Part shown: positions 16,351 to 25,025 of the stretch, piece after piece
How positions within the stretch are numbered: the first letter of the stretch is position 1
Layout: each line of letters begins with the position of its first letter
Source: Segatella copri
GTDB taxonomy: Bacteria > Bacteroidota > Bacteroidia > Bacteroidales > Bacteroidaceae
Direction: 5' to 3'
DNA length: 64,000 bases
NCBI RefSeq assembly: GCF_019249655.2
Contig: NZ_CP137557.1
Span: forward strand, 3,629,001-3,693,000
Program-made: the position numbers and the translations under genes
Notes under the pieces: model-generated
The model's database searches: none
What the model was told of the DNA's origin: nothing
The model's input: the letters and a program-made list of their open reading frames with translations, nothing else

Positions 16351-18243
16351 TTACTGAAGATAAGTGTATCCGAAGAGACCATTGCGATAGGTGCCCAGGA
16401 ATTCCTTACCCTCATCGAGTGAAATCTTGCCTTCCTTCACACTCTTGGTTACCCACTGCTCCAACTGGCGGACGAGTTTCTTCGGATTATACTGTACGTA
16501 ATCCAATACCTCCTCTACGGTCTCGCCATCGAATATCTGGTCGATGCTGTATTTGCCGTCTTTTACGGAAATATGGGCTGCATTGGTGTCGCCGAAGAGA
16601 TTGTGCATGTCGCCCAGAATCTCCTGGTAGGCACCTACGAGGAACACACCGAGATAGTATGGCTCGTTTTTCTTCAAAGGATGAAGAGGAAGAACGTTGC
16701 CGATATGACCATCGGTTACGAAGTTGGCAATCTTGCCGTCGCTGTCGCAGGTGATGTCCTGCAAGGTAGCGTTGCGGGTAGGACGCTCGTCCAGACGCTG
16801 GATAGGCATGATAGGGAAGAGTTGGTCGATGGCCCAACTGTCTGGCAGGCTCTGGAACAATGAGAAGTTGCAGAAATACTTGTCGGCAAGAATCTTGTCC
16901 AGTCCTCTCAGCTCCTCAGGTACGTGCTTCATGTGCTTGGCAAGATTGTTGATCTCGTGGCACACGCTCCAGTACATCGCCTCAATCTCGGCACGGGTCT
17001 TCAAATCTACGATGCCGTGAGAGAAGAGCTGCAAGGCCTCTTCGCGAATCTGCTCGGCATCGTGCCAGTCTTCCAGCATGTTGCGGGGATTCAGGTTGTC
17101 CCATATCTCATAAAGGTCCTTCACCAACTGGTGGTCAGTCTCCTTTGCCTCAAACTCCTCTGGCATTTCAGGCAGGGATGCAGTCTCCAGCACATCAATC
17201 ACCAATACGGAGTGGTGGGCAGAGAGTGAGCGGCCACTCTCGGTGATGAGGTTAGGATGCTCGATATTGTTCTTGTTGGCTGCATCAACGAAGGTATAGA
17301 CACAATCGTTTACATACTCCTGGATAGAGTAGTTTACAGAGCTTTCGCTGCTGGCAGAACGGGTGCCGTCGTAATCTACACCAAGACCACCACCGCAATC
17401 TACGAAATCTACATTGTAGCCCATCTTGTGCAGGTTAATGTAGAACTGAGCTGCCTCACGGAGAGCCGTCTGGATGCGGCGGATTTTGGTAATCTGGCTT
17501 CCGATGTGGAAGTGGATGAGGCGCAGGCAGTCGTGGAATCCCATCTCCTCAATCTTGTTGAGGGCAGTGAGCAGTTCGGCACTTGTCAAACCGAACTTCG
17601 ATGCATCTCCACCGCTTTCAGCCCATTTTCCTGAGCCTGAAGAAGCGAGCTTGATGCGGATACCGATGTTTGGCTTCACGTTGAGCTTGCTTGCCACCTT
17701 GGCGATGATATCCAGCTCGTTGAGCTTTTCTACCACGATGAAGATGCGCTTACCCATCTTCTGTGCGAGCAAGGCAAGTTCGATGTAGCTCTCGTCCTTG
17801 TAGCCATTGCAGATGATGAGCGAGTCGCTCTGTGCCTGTACGGCGATAACGGCATGAAGTTCTGGCTTGGAACCGGCTTCCAGTCCCAGGTTGAACTTCT
17901 TTCCATGAGAGATAATCTCCTCTACAACCGGCTGCATCTGGTTTACCTTGATAGGATAGATGACAAAGTTTTCCCCCTTGTAACCATATTCCTCCTTTGC
18001 CTTCTGAAAACAGCTGGCTGTCTTCTCGATGCGGTTGTCGAGGATGTCTGGGAAACGGAGCAGTACGGGAGCGTTGATGTCGCGTAATGCCAACTCGTCC
18101 ATGATGTCGCGCAGGTCTATCTGCGTGTTGTCCTTGCATGGAGTTACATAGACATCACCCTTGTCGTTGATGCCAAAGTAAGAAGTGCCCCAACCACCAA
18201 TGTTGTAGAGCTCCTTCGAGTCTTCAATAGTCCATTTCTTCAT
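16351..18243 (-). CDS. speA: Biosynthetic arginine decarboxylase
   Basis: 630 residues, similar to SpeA proteins (about 630-660). It is a PLP-dependent fold III enzyme: the PLP-binding Lys lies in FVIYPIKVNQMQPVV (near residue 100), with GLEAGSKPEL, GFHDCLRLIHFHIGSQ, and VDCGGGLGVDYDG in the barrel and SLFQSLPDSWAIDQLFPIMPIQRLDE near the end. It makes agmatine from arginine, the first step of polyamine synthesis. No signal peptide. It lies downstream of aroK on the same strand, separated by 117 bases that hold a long stem-loop, and upstream of argB. Confidence 0.96.
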   Translation of the reverse strand: MKKWTIEDSKELYNIGGWGTSYFGINDKGDVYVTPCKDNTQIDLRDIMDELALRDINAPVLLRFPDILDNRIEKTASCFQKAKEEYGYKGENFVIYPIKVNQMQPVVEEIISHGKKFNLGLEAGSKPELHAVIAVQAQSDSLIICNGYKDESYIELALLAQKMGKRIFIVVEKLNELDIIAKVASKLNVKPNIGIRIKLASSGSGKWAESGGDASKFGLTSAELLTALNKIEEMGFHDCLRLIHFHIGSQITKIRRIQTALREAAQFYINLHKMGYNVDFVDCGGGLGVDYDGTRSASSESSVNYSIQEYVNDCVYTFVDAANKNNIEHPNLITESGRSLSAHHSVLVIDVLETASLPEMPEEFEAKETDHQLVKDLYEIWDNLNPRNMLEDWHDAEQIREEALQLFSHGIVDLKTRAEIEAMYWSVCHEINNLAKHMKHVPEELRGLDKILADKYFCNFSLFQSLPDSWAIDQLFPIMPIQRLDERPTRNATLQDITCDSDGKIANFVTDGHIGNVLPLHPLKKNEPYYLGVFLVGAYQEILGDMHNLFGDTNAAHISVKDGKYSIDQIFDGETVEEVLDYVQYNPKKLVRQLEQWVTKSVKEGKISLDEGKEFLGTYRNGLFGYTYLQ

Positions 18244-18310
18244 TTTCTGTTCTTGTCTTGCTTTTTAGTCTATTATAATTTGATGTTATGATATGAATAT
18301 ACTACGAGTG

Positions 18311-18356
18311 AAGGTAAGCACTCTCCCTCAGATGGGTGGGGGGAATGCTTACCTTT
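18311..18356. other. Long stem-loop in the speA leader / aroK trailer
   Basis: aaggtaagca pairs with tgcttacctt and the stem extends through ctctccc / gggaa-type pairs, enclosing a G-rich loop. It is placed between the aroK stop and the speA start on the minus strand. A terminator for aroK or an attenuator for speA are both possible; a U-run is missing on the minus strand. Confidence 0.5.
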
Positions 18357-18360
18357 TGGG

Positions 18361-18888
18361 TTACACGTTCAGCAGGTTTCTAATCTGCTGAACCGTATTG
18401 TTAATCTTGTCGAAGTTGTCCATCACATTGACGTCGATGATGTGCTTGGCCTTTTCGTAGAACGGCTCGCGTTGCTTGAGCTGTTCACGGATGAAGACAT
18501 CCACTTCCTCGGGAGTCTTGTTGAGCAGCAGGGGGCGTACGCCCTTGCCCATCTTCAGGTGGGCATGCAGGGTTTCAGGGCTTGCCTTCAGGTAGATGGT
18601 TTCGCCTGCCTGGTTCATATAGTCCATGTTGTCGAAGAAACAAGGTGTTCCTCCGCCGCAGCTAACCACTACGTTTTCAAACTCTGCCACCTCGTGGAGC
18701 ATGTTGTGCTCTATGTGGCGGAATCCCTCTTCGCCCATTTCGTCGAAAATCTGCTTCACGGTCTTGCGCATACGGCTTTCGATATACCAATCTAAGTCGT
18801 AGAACATCACGCCAAGCTCTTTGGCGAGGGCCTTGCCGACGGTTGTCTTGCCGGCTCCCATATATCCAATGATGATGATTGACTTCAT
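18361..18888 (-). CDS. aroK: Shikimate kinase
   Basis: 175 residues from MKSIIIIGYMGAGKTT; the upstream in-frame Met would add 16 residues with no conserved sequence and is rejected. The P-loop GYMGAGKTTVGKAL, the shikimate-binding DLDWYIESR and the CGGGTPCF motif are all seen, as is the lid region KGVRPLLLNK. It phosphorylates shikimate at the 3-hydroxyl in aromatic amino-acid synthesis. It lies 59 bases downstream of topA on the same strand. Confidence 0.95.
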   Translation of the reverse strand: MKSIIIIGYMGAGKTTVGKALAKELGVMFYDLDWYIESRMRKTVKQIFDEMGEEGFRHIEHNMLHEVAEFENVVVSCGGGTPCFFDNMDYMNQAGETIYLKASPETLHAHLKMGKGVRPLLLNKTPEEVDVFIREQLKQREPFYEKAKHIIDVNVMDNFDKINNTVQQIRNLLNV

Positions 18889-18947
18889 TTCTTTCTTATT
18901 ATTTTGATAGGATGGCTCCTCTAAAAAGGGAACCATCCATCAGCAAT

Positions 18948-21275
18948 TTACTTCTTTCTGCCTCTAGTCTTTGGCTCCGGTGCTTCCTTGATGATGGTCA
19001 TGCATTCATCGTAGGTAAGCGCCTCCACATTCTCCTGCTTTGCCTTAGGAATGCGGTAGTTCTTGCCATCGTATGCGATGTAAGGACCGTAGCGGCCGTT
19101 CAGCAGTTCCAGTTTCTCATCTTCCTCGAAGGTCTTGATGTGGCGCTTCTGCTCGTTGCTGCGTTTCTCGTTGATGAGTTCTATCGCCTGCTCCAGGGTG
19201 ATGGCCATAGGGTCGATGTCCTTAGGGATGGATACGTACTTGCGGTTGTGGAGCACGTATGGACCGAAGCGGCCGGCACCGATGGTAACGGTGGTTCCCT
19301 CGAACTCGCCCACCTGGCGTGGCAGCTTGAAGAGTTCCAGAGCCTCTTCCAGGGTGATGGTTTCGATGCTCTTGTCGGCAGGCAACTGGGCAAACTGTGG
19401 CTTGTCCTTGTCGTCGGCTGTACCTATCTGAACCACAGGACCGAAGCGGCCTATCTTCACGAACACAGGGCGACCGCTCTTAGGGTCGTTGCCTAGCTCG
19501 CGCTCGCCGGCCTTGTGCTCGCTGCGTGCGTTCATCACTTCCTTCACCTCAGGCTCGAATCCCTTGTCAAAGTCCTTCATCCACTTAATCCACTCGGTCT
19601 TTCCTTCGGCAATGTCATCGAATCTCTGCTCCACATGTGCTGTGAAGTTATAGTCCATGATGTTAGGGAAGTTGGCCATCAGGAAGTCGTTTACCACGAT
19701 ACCGATGTCGGTAGGCAGCAGCTTGCCCTTCTCGGAGCCAGCCATTTCCTTCTTGGTCTTCTGCGTTATCTTGATGCCCTTCAGGGAATCTACGGTGTAG
19801 TTGCGCTCCACGCCCTGCTTGTCACCCTTCACCACGTATTCGCGCTGCTGGATGGTGCTGATGGTTGGAGCGTAGGTAGATGGACGTCCGATGCCGAGGT
19901 CTTCCAGTTTCTTCACGAGGCTTGCCTCGGTGTATCTTGCCGGAGCCAGGGAGAATTTCTCGGTGGCGATAATCTCGCGGCGCTGCAACTCATCGCCTTC
20001 CTTCATGGCTGGCAGAATGTGGGTTGAGTCCTCTGCGTTGTCATCCTCGTCGGTAGATTCACGATATACCTTGAGGAATCCGTCGAACACAACAACTTCT
20101 CCATTGGCAACAAATTTTTCTGTGGTGTTGTCGATATGGATGTTGATGGTGGTCTTTTCTATCTGAGCATCAGCCATCTGAGAGGCGATGGTGCGCTTCC
20201 AGATCAGCTCGTAAAGACGCTTCTCCTGGCTGGTTCCATCGATGCTGGTCTCGCTCATGTAGGTAGGGCGGATGGCCTCGTGAGCCTCCTGCGCTCCCTT
20301 AGAGCTGGTATGATAGGTGCGAGGCTTGCTGTACTCATTGCCGTAAACCTTGATAATCTCGTCCTTGCTGGCATTGCTGCAGAGGGTAGAGAGGTTTACG
20401 CTGTCGGTACGCATGTAGGTGATGCGTCCACCTTCATACAGGCGCTGAGCCACCATCATGGTCTGGCTTACGGTGAAGCCGAGCTTGCGGGCTGCTTCCT
20501 GCTGCAGGGTTGAGGTGGTGAAAGGAGGGGCAGGCGTACGCTTCAGCGGCTTCTTGGTCACTGCCTCTACGCTGAACTTGGCGTCCTTGCATTTCTCCAG
20601 GAAGGCTTCCACCTCCTCGTGGGTCTTGAAACGCTGGTCAAGTTCTGCCTTCACCTCTGTGGCGCTGCCATTCTCATTAATCAATGCGAATACGGCGTTC
20701 ACGCGATAATATGGCTCGCTCTTGAACTTCTGTATCTCACGCTCACGCTCCACGATCAGGCGTACGGCAACACTCTGTACGCGACCGGCAGAGAGGGCTG
20801 GCTTCACCTTTCTCCAGAGCACTGGAGAGAGCTTGAAACCCACGATGCGGTCGAGCACACGGCGTGCCTGCTGGGCATTCACCAGGTTCATGTCCAGATG
20901 GCGTGGGTGCTGGATAGCGTCCAAGATGGCAGGTTTGGTAATTTCGTGGAAGACGATACGGCTTGTCTTCTCCTCATCCAATCCGAGTACTTCGCAAAGG
21001 TGCCAGCTGATGGCTTCTCCCTCGCGGTCCTCATCGGATGCCAACCAAATCTTCTTGGCTTGCTTCGCGGTTGCTTTCAATTCTGTGACGAGTTTTTTCT
21101 TTTCCTCTGGAATCTCATAACAAGGTTCCATGGTCTTCTCGTCTATACTGAGTTCTTTCTTTTTCAAGTCACGGATGTGTCCGTAGGAAGACATCACTTT
21201 GAAGTCTTTACCCAGGAACTCTTCTATTTTCTTAGCCTTTGCAGGGCTCTCGACGATAACTAAATTTTCTTGCAT
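18948..21275 (-). CDS. topA: DNA topoisomerase I
   Basis: 775 residues. The N-terminal TOPRIM domain shows LVIVESPAKAKKIEEFLG and WLASDEDREGEAISWH; the type IA catalytic Tyr lies in GGRITYMRTDSVNLS (near residue 290). The C-terminus carries repeated TopA-C modules of the form GRFGPVVQ, GRFGPYVL and GRYGPYIA without Cys4 zinc fingers, as is common in this phylum. It relaxes negative supercoils behind RNA polymerase. A minus-strand -7 element (TACTTTTG) lies about 30 bases upstream of the start. Confidence 0.97.
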   Translation of the reverse strand: MQENLVIVESPAKAKKIEEFLGKDFKVMSSYGHIRDLKKKELSIDEKTMEPCYEIPEEKKKLVTELKATAKQAKKIWLASDEDREGEAISWHLCEVLGLDEEKTSRIVFHEITKPAILDAIQHPRHLDMNLVNAQQARRVLDRIVGFKLSPVLWRKVKPALSAGRVQSVAVRLIVEREREIQKFKSEPYYRVNAVFALINENGSATEVKAELDQRFKTHEEVEAFLEKCKDAKFSVEAVTKKPLKRTPAPPFTTSTLQQEAARKLGFTVSQTMMVAQRLYEGGRITYMRTDSVNLSTLCSNASKDEIIKVYGNEYSKPRTYHTSSKGAQEAHEAIRPTYMSETSIDGTSQEKRLYELIWKRTIASQMADAQIEKTTINIHIDNTTEKFVANGEVVVFDGFLKVYRESTDEDDNAEDSTHILPAMKEGDELQRREIIATEKFSLAPARYTEASLVKKLEDLGIGRPSTYAPTISTIQQREYVVKGDKQGVERNYTVDSLKGIKITQKTKKEMAGSEKGKLLPTDIGIVVNDFLMANFPNIMDYNFTAHVEQRFDDIAEGKTEWIKWMKDFDKGFEPEVKEVMNARSEHKAGERELGNDPKSGRPVFVKIGRFGPVVQIGTADDKDKPQFAQLPADKSIETITLEEALELFKLPRQVGEFEGTTVTIGAGRFGPYVLHNRKYVSIPKDIDPMAITLEQAIELINEKRSNEQKRHIKTFEEDEKLELLNGRYGPYIAYDGKNYRIPKAKQENVEALTYDECMTIIKEAPEPKTRGRKK

Positions 21276-21303
21276 AAGCTTCTACACAATTTCTTTTGGT
21301 TTG

Positions 21304-21311
21304 CAAAAGTA
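21304..21311 (-). promoter_or_regulatory. Candidate topA promoter -7 element
   Basis: Reads TACTTTTG on the minus strand, a match to TAnnTTTG, 28 bases upstream of the topA start. Confidence 0.5.
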
Positions 21312-21381
21312 TATAAACTTTTTGCTTATACCTTATTATATAGTGATTTTTTTAGTTTTTTAAATGTTTCGGGGCTTTTTT

Positions 21382-21915
21382 TCATCCTTTCGTCTTGTGT
21401 TTTGCAAGAAATTTGGTCACACCTTGCTTTATCGACCCTAATCCGAACTCCTCGGGATGAAGCTCGCTGAGGGGAATCCAATACGACTCTTCGGCGTCGT
21501 CCATAGCTTCCACATGCGAGAGGTCTTTCACCTTTACCGTGTAGAACATGTCGAGGGTGTGGACCATGAAGCCGGAATAGAGATAGAGGTTCGGGATGCT
21601 GAACTGATAGTTCACCTCGATGGCATCGAGTCCGGTTTCCTCTTTCACCTCTCTTGTTACGCCTTCTTCGCCGGTTTCATCCATGTCTACAAATCCGCCC
21701 GGCAAATCGAGGGTACCCTTGGCTGGTTCGTTCTTGCGGCGAACTACCAGCAGCTCTTCCTTCTCGTTGAGGATGAAGGCAACGGTGGCGCTGCTCGGGT
21801 TGAGATAATAGGAGAAGCCGCAGTCCTTGCACTTCTTGCTCTTGATGTTGTTGATCTCGAAATTCGGAGAACCGCAAACGGGGCAAAACTTGAATTTATC
21901 TAAAACGTGACTCAT
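21382..21915 (-). CDS. Nudix hydrolase with N-terminal zinc ribbon
   Basis: 177 residues. Two CxxC pairs at the N-terminus (FCPVCGS and CKDCGFS) form a zinc ribbon like that of NADH-pyrophosphatase-related Nudix proteins. The Nudix box is complete: GGFVDMDETGEEGVTREVKE followed by ETG, matching GX5EX7REUXEEXGU. It should hydrolyse a nucleoside diphosphate linked to another group; the substrate is open. It lies about 100 bases before topA on the same strand. The upstream stretch has short direct repeats of attaatgtataatg. Confidence 0.9.
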   Translation of the reverse strand: MSHVLDKFKFCPVCGSPNFEINNIKSKKCKDCGFSYYLNPSSATVAFILNEKEELLVVRRKNEPAKGTLDLPGGFVDMDETGEEGVTREVKEETGLDAIEVNYQFSIPNLYLYSGFMVHTLDMFYTVKVKDLSHVEAMDDAEESYWIPLSELHPEEFGLGSIKQGVTKFLAKHKTKG

Positions 21916-21988
21916 ATTATGATTAATGTATAATGATTAATGTATAATGTATAATGGAAAAGGAATTATCATCATGTCATTATCGAAA

Positions 21989-22025
21989 AGCGGCCGGTCT
22001 TTGATTCAGGCAAAGATCGACCGCT
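21989..22025 (-). terminator. Terminator of the SGNH esterase gene
   Basis: Imperfect 15-bp stem (agcggccggtctttg / caaagatcgaccgct) with a 7-base loop; on the minus strand it is followed by tttt. It lies just past the stop codon of the esterase gene. Confidence 0.65.
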
Positions 22026-22041
22026 GTTGATATTTTGATGA

Positions 22042-23499
22042 TTACCAATTGTCTGTGCGGAATGGGAAGAGAGGCAGACCGCCTGCATTCGCCATGTTGC
22101 CGAGCTGGAAGTTGCGGAAGCAATAGCGCAAAGCTACTGGCTTCTTTACCTCTGGGCTGGTTACGATGATGCACTCGTTCCATCCGTCGTTGCCGCCTTC
22201 CTGCCAGAAATGCTTGGCTGTGGCAGGGTGGAACACCTTGTCCTCGCCGGCTACCTCGAAGCCCTTGATGCCTTCAAAGCGGTTGTAGGCTCCGTAGGTG
22301 TTGTCGAAGTGAACCTTCACGGTGTCGCCTACAATCTTCATCTCCTTGAAGGTCATGCTCTCACAGAAGAGTCCCTTCATGCCATAGGTCTTGCTCAGGG
22401 CCTGCAGGGCAAGGCGCTCGCCCACAGGCTGCTTCTGGCATGGATGAATCTGCTCTACCTCGTATGGGTAAACCAGGTCTTCGGTGCACACGATGCCGCT
22501 GTTAGGAATCACCTTGGCGGCGTTAAACTGCTGCTCGCGGAGTCTTGGACCCCAGTCACCATTCACGTCGCCATTATGATAAGGTGCAATCTGCACGAAA
22601 TAGAATGGCAGTTCGCCCTGCTTGAAGTCTCTGCGCCATTGGGCTACGAGGTCGGCAAGGCGCTGGGTGTATTGACCTGCCGGGTCGCCCACGTTGGAGC
22701 AGCCCTGGTAGAAGAGAATTCCCTTTACGCTATAGTTGAGGATAGGATGGAAGGTTCCGTTGCCCCAGAGAAGAGGGTAGAGGAAATCCCACTTGAACTT
22801 AGGATTCTTCGTCATCTTGATGGAGTCGAGGTCTTCCTTCGTGTTCTTCTTCAGATAGTCACGGTCTAGCCAGCTCTCTACTCGGCTTCCGCCCTTGTTT
22901 GCCATCACCAGTCCCACAGGCACATTCAGTGCCTTGTTTACCACCTGTGCAAAGAAATAGCCGGTGGCAGAAGCATCGCCCACGGTTTCCGGGCTGATTA
23001 CCTTCCATTCGCAGTTGGCGTCGTTAAGCGGTTTGCTGCTCATCACGCTAGGAATCTTCACGTAGTGAACGCCTTTATACTGGTTGGCTGTCAATACAGC
23101 CTTGTTGTAGCCTTTCACAGGGCAGTTGCCGAATCCTTTCACCGGCATCTCCATGTTGCTCTGTCCGGCGCAGACCCATACTTCTCCTGCAAGCACATTG
23201 TTGAGAACGGTCTTCTCGCCATCGTCGAAGGTGATGGAGAGTGGGGTGTAGCTAGCCTTCGGGGTAAAAACCTTGACAGCCCATTTGCCGTCCTTGCCCG
23301 TCTGGGCAGAATAGGTTCTTGATGACCAGGAAGTGGTTACCTTGACGGTGGTTCCCGGCTTGTCCCAACCCCAGAGGTTGGCTTCTGAATCCTGCTGGAT
23401 AATCATGTTGTCACCCAGAATGTGTGGCAACTTTACCTTAGCCTGCGCTCCTGTTGCTATGAGAGCTATGGCTGCCAATGCTAAAAATTTCTTGTTCAT
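22042..23499 (-). CDS. Secreted SGNH esterase, sialate O-acetylesterase-like
   Basis: 485 residues with a signal peptide (MNKKFLALAAIALIATGAQA). The SGNH block I motif lies in VWVCAGQSNMEMP (Ser nucleophile near residue 117); ATGYFFAQVVNKALNVPVGLV and FYQGCSNVGDP are further blocks, and IHPCQKQPVGERLALQAL supplies the Asp/His-type end. An N-terminal beta domain precedes it. The family removes O-acetyl groups from sialic acids or, in many Bacteroidota, from plant glycans such as xylan, so the label sialate is a family name only. It stands alone between a Nudix gene and a TlpA-like gene and has its own terminator. Confidence 0.85.
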   Translation of the reverse strand: MNKKFLALAAIALIATGAQAKVKLPHILGDNMIIQQDSEANLWGWDKPGTTVKVTTSWSSRTYSAQTGKDGKWAVKVFTPKASYTPLSITFDDGEKTVLNNVLAGEVWVCAGQSNMEMPVKGFGNCPVKGYNKAVLTANQYKGVHYVKIPSVMSSKPLNDANCEWKVISPETVGDASATGYFFAQVVNKALNVPVGLVMANKGGSRVESWLDRDYLKKNTKEDLDSIKMTKNPKFKWDFLYPLLWGNGTFHPILNYSVKGILFYQGCSNVGDPAGQYTQRLADLVAQWRRDFKQGELPFYFVQIAPYHNGDVNGDWGPRLREQQFNAAKVIPNSGIVCTEDLVYPYEVEQIHPCQKQPVGERLALQALSKTYGMKGLFCESMTFKEMKIVGDTVKVHFDNTYGAYNRFEGIKGFEVAGEDKVFHPATAKHFWQEGGNDGWNECIIVTSPEVKKPVALRYCFRNFQLGNMANAGGLPLFPFRTDNW

Positions 23500-23569
23500 T
23501 TTTTAGTGTTTAAAGTTTATTGATGTTTGATTACTTTCGTTTTAGAATCATGTGGTATAAATGTTGTGA

Positions 23570-23607
23570 AGCAAAAAGTCAGGAACCGGAAAACTCCTGG
23601 TTCCTGA
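23570..23607 (-). terminator. Terminator of the TlpA-like gene
   Basis: Stem tcaggaaccgg / ctggttcctga with a G-U pair and a short loop, followed on the minus strand by a run of five T. It lies 45 bases after the stop codon. Confidence 0.8.
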
Positions 23608-23651
23608 ATTCTTACTCCTAACTTATTATAATATTTCTTTCTCCTACCTTT

Positions 23652-24830
23652 TTACAGTAAGTTCTTGATAGCTTCGTCCAAGTCCTTGATCTGAGCATCG
23701 CGCGCCTTCAACGTGTTGCTGCGGTCGATGAGGAAGAAGGTAGGGATGTTCTGTACATTATATAATTGCAGGCTCTGTCCCTGGATGCCACCCTCGTCGC
23801 GTACGCAGATCCAAGGCAGTGCTGCGGTGGATGTCTTCCAGAAGTGCTCGTTAGGGTCTACGGAAACCTGATAGATTTCCAAGCCTGCTGCGTGATACTT
23901 GTTGTAGAGTTCACGGAGCATCATGATACGCTTGGTGCTCTCGCTGCTGGCGAAGAGATGGAAGTCGAGCAGTACCACCTTGCCCTTCAGGTCGGTGAGA
24001 CGGCGAACCTGTCCCTTGCTGTCCTCCATGGCGAGGTCGATGCAGCCGTTTACGCTCACCTTGCTGGCATCAATCTGCTGCTGTGCACGCTGGTTCTCGA
24101 TGATGCGGATATCCTTCATGCCCTCGATGGCGATGTTGTGCAGGTTCTTGCCACGCTCGGCGCCAGGATAGTAGGTGTCCCAACTGGTAGCCACGGCAGC
24201 AAACACTCTTACATCATCCTTGTTGTTGCGGGGATTGAAGATGAGCGAGTTCACGTTGCCCAACTGGATGGTCTGGAAAAGGGCGTAGTAGGAAGAAGCC
24301 TTCATCGGCTCCTTGAAGATGTAGTTCACCTTGATGTCCTGCTTGTAGCCATCGAGCATGCGGGCTACGATGACATCCACCGAGTCGATGCCCATGTTGG
24401 GGCTCTTGGTGATGGCGTTGATGTTGTTCTGCAGAATCATCTGCTTAATCGAAAGCTCCTTGATCTTGCTGCAGTTCTCCGAACCCTCCACCTCATATTT
24501 ATAGCTCATCTGAGGATAGGATGCCTTCACCTTGACGGTCTCCGTAGAGTCGATGCTGAGGTTGATGCTCTGGTTGGCGATGCGGAGGCGGTAGAACTCA
24601 GGGGTGATGGAATCCATGGCGTTCTCGTCGAAGGCGAACGCACCGTCTTCTCCCAGCTTCACAGAGTCGATTTTCACAGGTCCGTTCAGGCTCAGGTTCT
24701 CCAGATAGAGCATCGAGTCTGTGGCTTCGGTAATGTTACCATTGATATGAAATTTCTTGTTGTTACAAGACGTAAAAGCCAGCGCAGCTACCATGATCAC
24801 TGCGGCTGAATAGATTTTAGATATCTTCAT
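23652..24830 (-). CDS. Thioredoxin-fold (TlpA/AhpC-like) lipoprotein lacking the CXXC motif
   Basis: 392 residues from MKISKIYSAAVIMVAALAFTSC, a lipoprotein signal with the lipobox ending in Cys; the longer start adds untypical codons before the -7 element-derived leader. An N-terminal DUF4369-like domain (KFHINGNITEATDSMLYLENL) is followed by a C-terminal thioredoxin fold (GKVVLLDFHLFASSES, LEIYQVSVDPNEHFW, IPTFFLIDRSNTLKARD). Where TlpA proteins have WCxxC, this protein has FASSESTKR, so it has no redox pair. A non-redox chaperone or binding role, or a decayed enzyme, is likely. Membrane-anchored in the periplasm. Confidence 0.8.
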   Translation of the reverse strand: MKISKIYSAAVIMVAALAFTSCNNKKFHINGNITEATDSMLYLENLSLNGPVKIDSVKLGEDGAFAFDENAMDSITPEFYRLRIANQSINLSIDSTETVKVKASYPQMSYKYEVEGSENCSKIKELSIKQMILQNNINAITKSPNMGIDSVDVIVARMLDGYKQDIKVNYIFKEPMKASSYYALFQTIQLGNVNSLIFNPRNNKDDVRVFAAVATSWDTYYPGAERGKNLHNIAIEGMKDIRIIENQRAQQQIDASKVSVNGCIDLAMEDSKGQVRRLTDLKGKVVLLDFHLFASSESTKRIMMLRELYNKYHAAGLEIYQVSVDPNEHFWKTSTAALPWICVRDEGGIQGQSLQLYNVQNIPTFFLIDRSNTLKARDAQIKDLDEAIKNLL

Positions 24831-24860
24831 TGAATTTATATTTTGCAAAATTATCGACTG

Positions 24861-24868
24861 CAAAGGTA
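24861..24868 (-). promoter_or_regulatory. Promoter -7 element of the TlpA-like gene
   Basis: TACCTTTG on the minus strand, 30 bases upstream of the chosen start, which supports that start. Confidence 0.6.
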
Positions 24869-24964
24869 GCAATAAAATTGTGAATAATACGCCTTAGATA
24901 GATAAAATAATTAAAAAAGTAGAAAAAAGTGGCCGAAATATTCGTTTATTAATAATTAAAAAGG

Positions 24965-24972
24965 TATCTTTG
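24965..24972 (+). promoter_or_regulatory. Promoter -7 element of pnp
   Basis: TATCTTTG, a perfect match to TAnnTTTG, 53 bases upstream of the pnp start in an AT-rich stretch. Confidence 0.6.
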
Positions 24973-25025
24973 CAGCGTTTTATATATTTAGATGTTAGAC
25001 AAAACAATAAGTTTTTTAATTTTCG

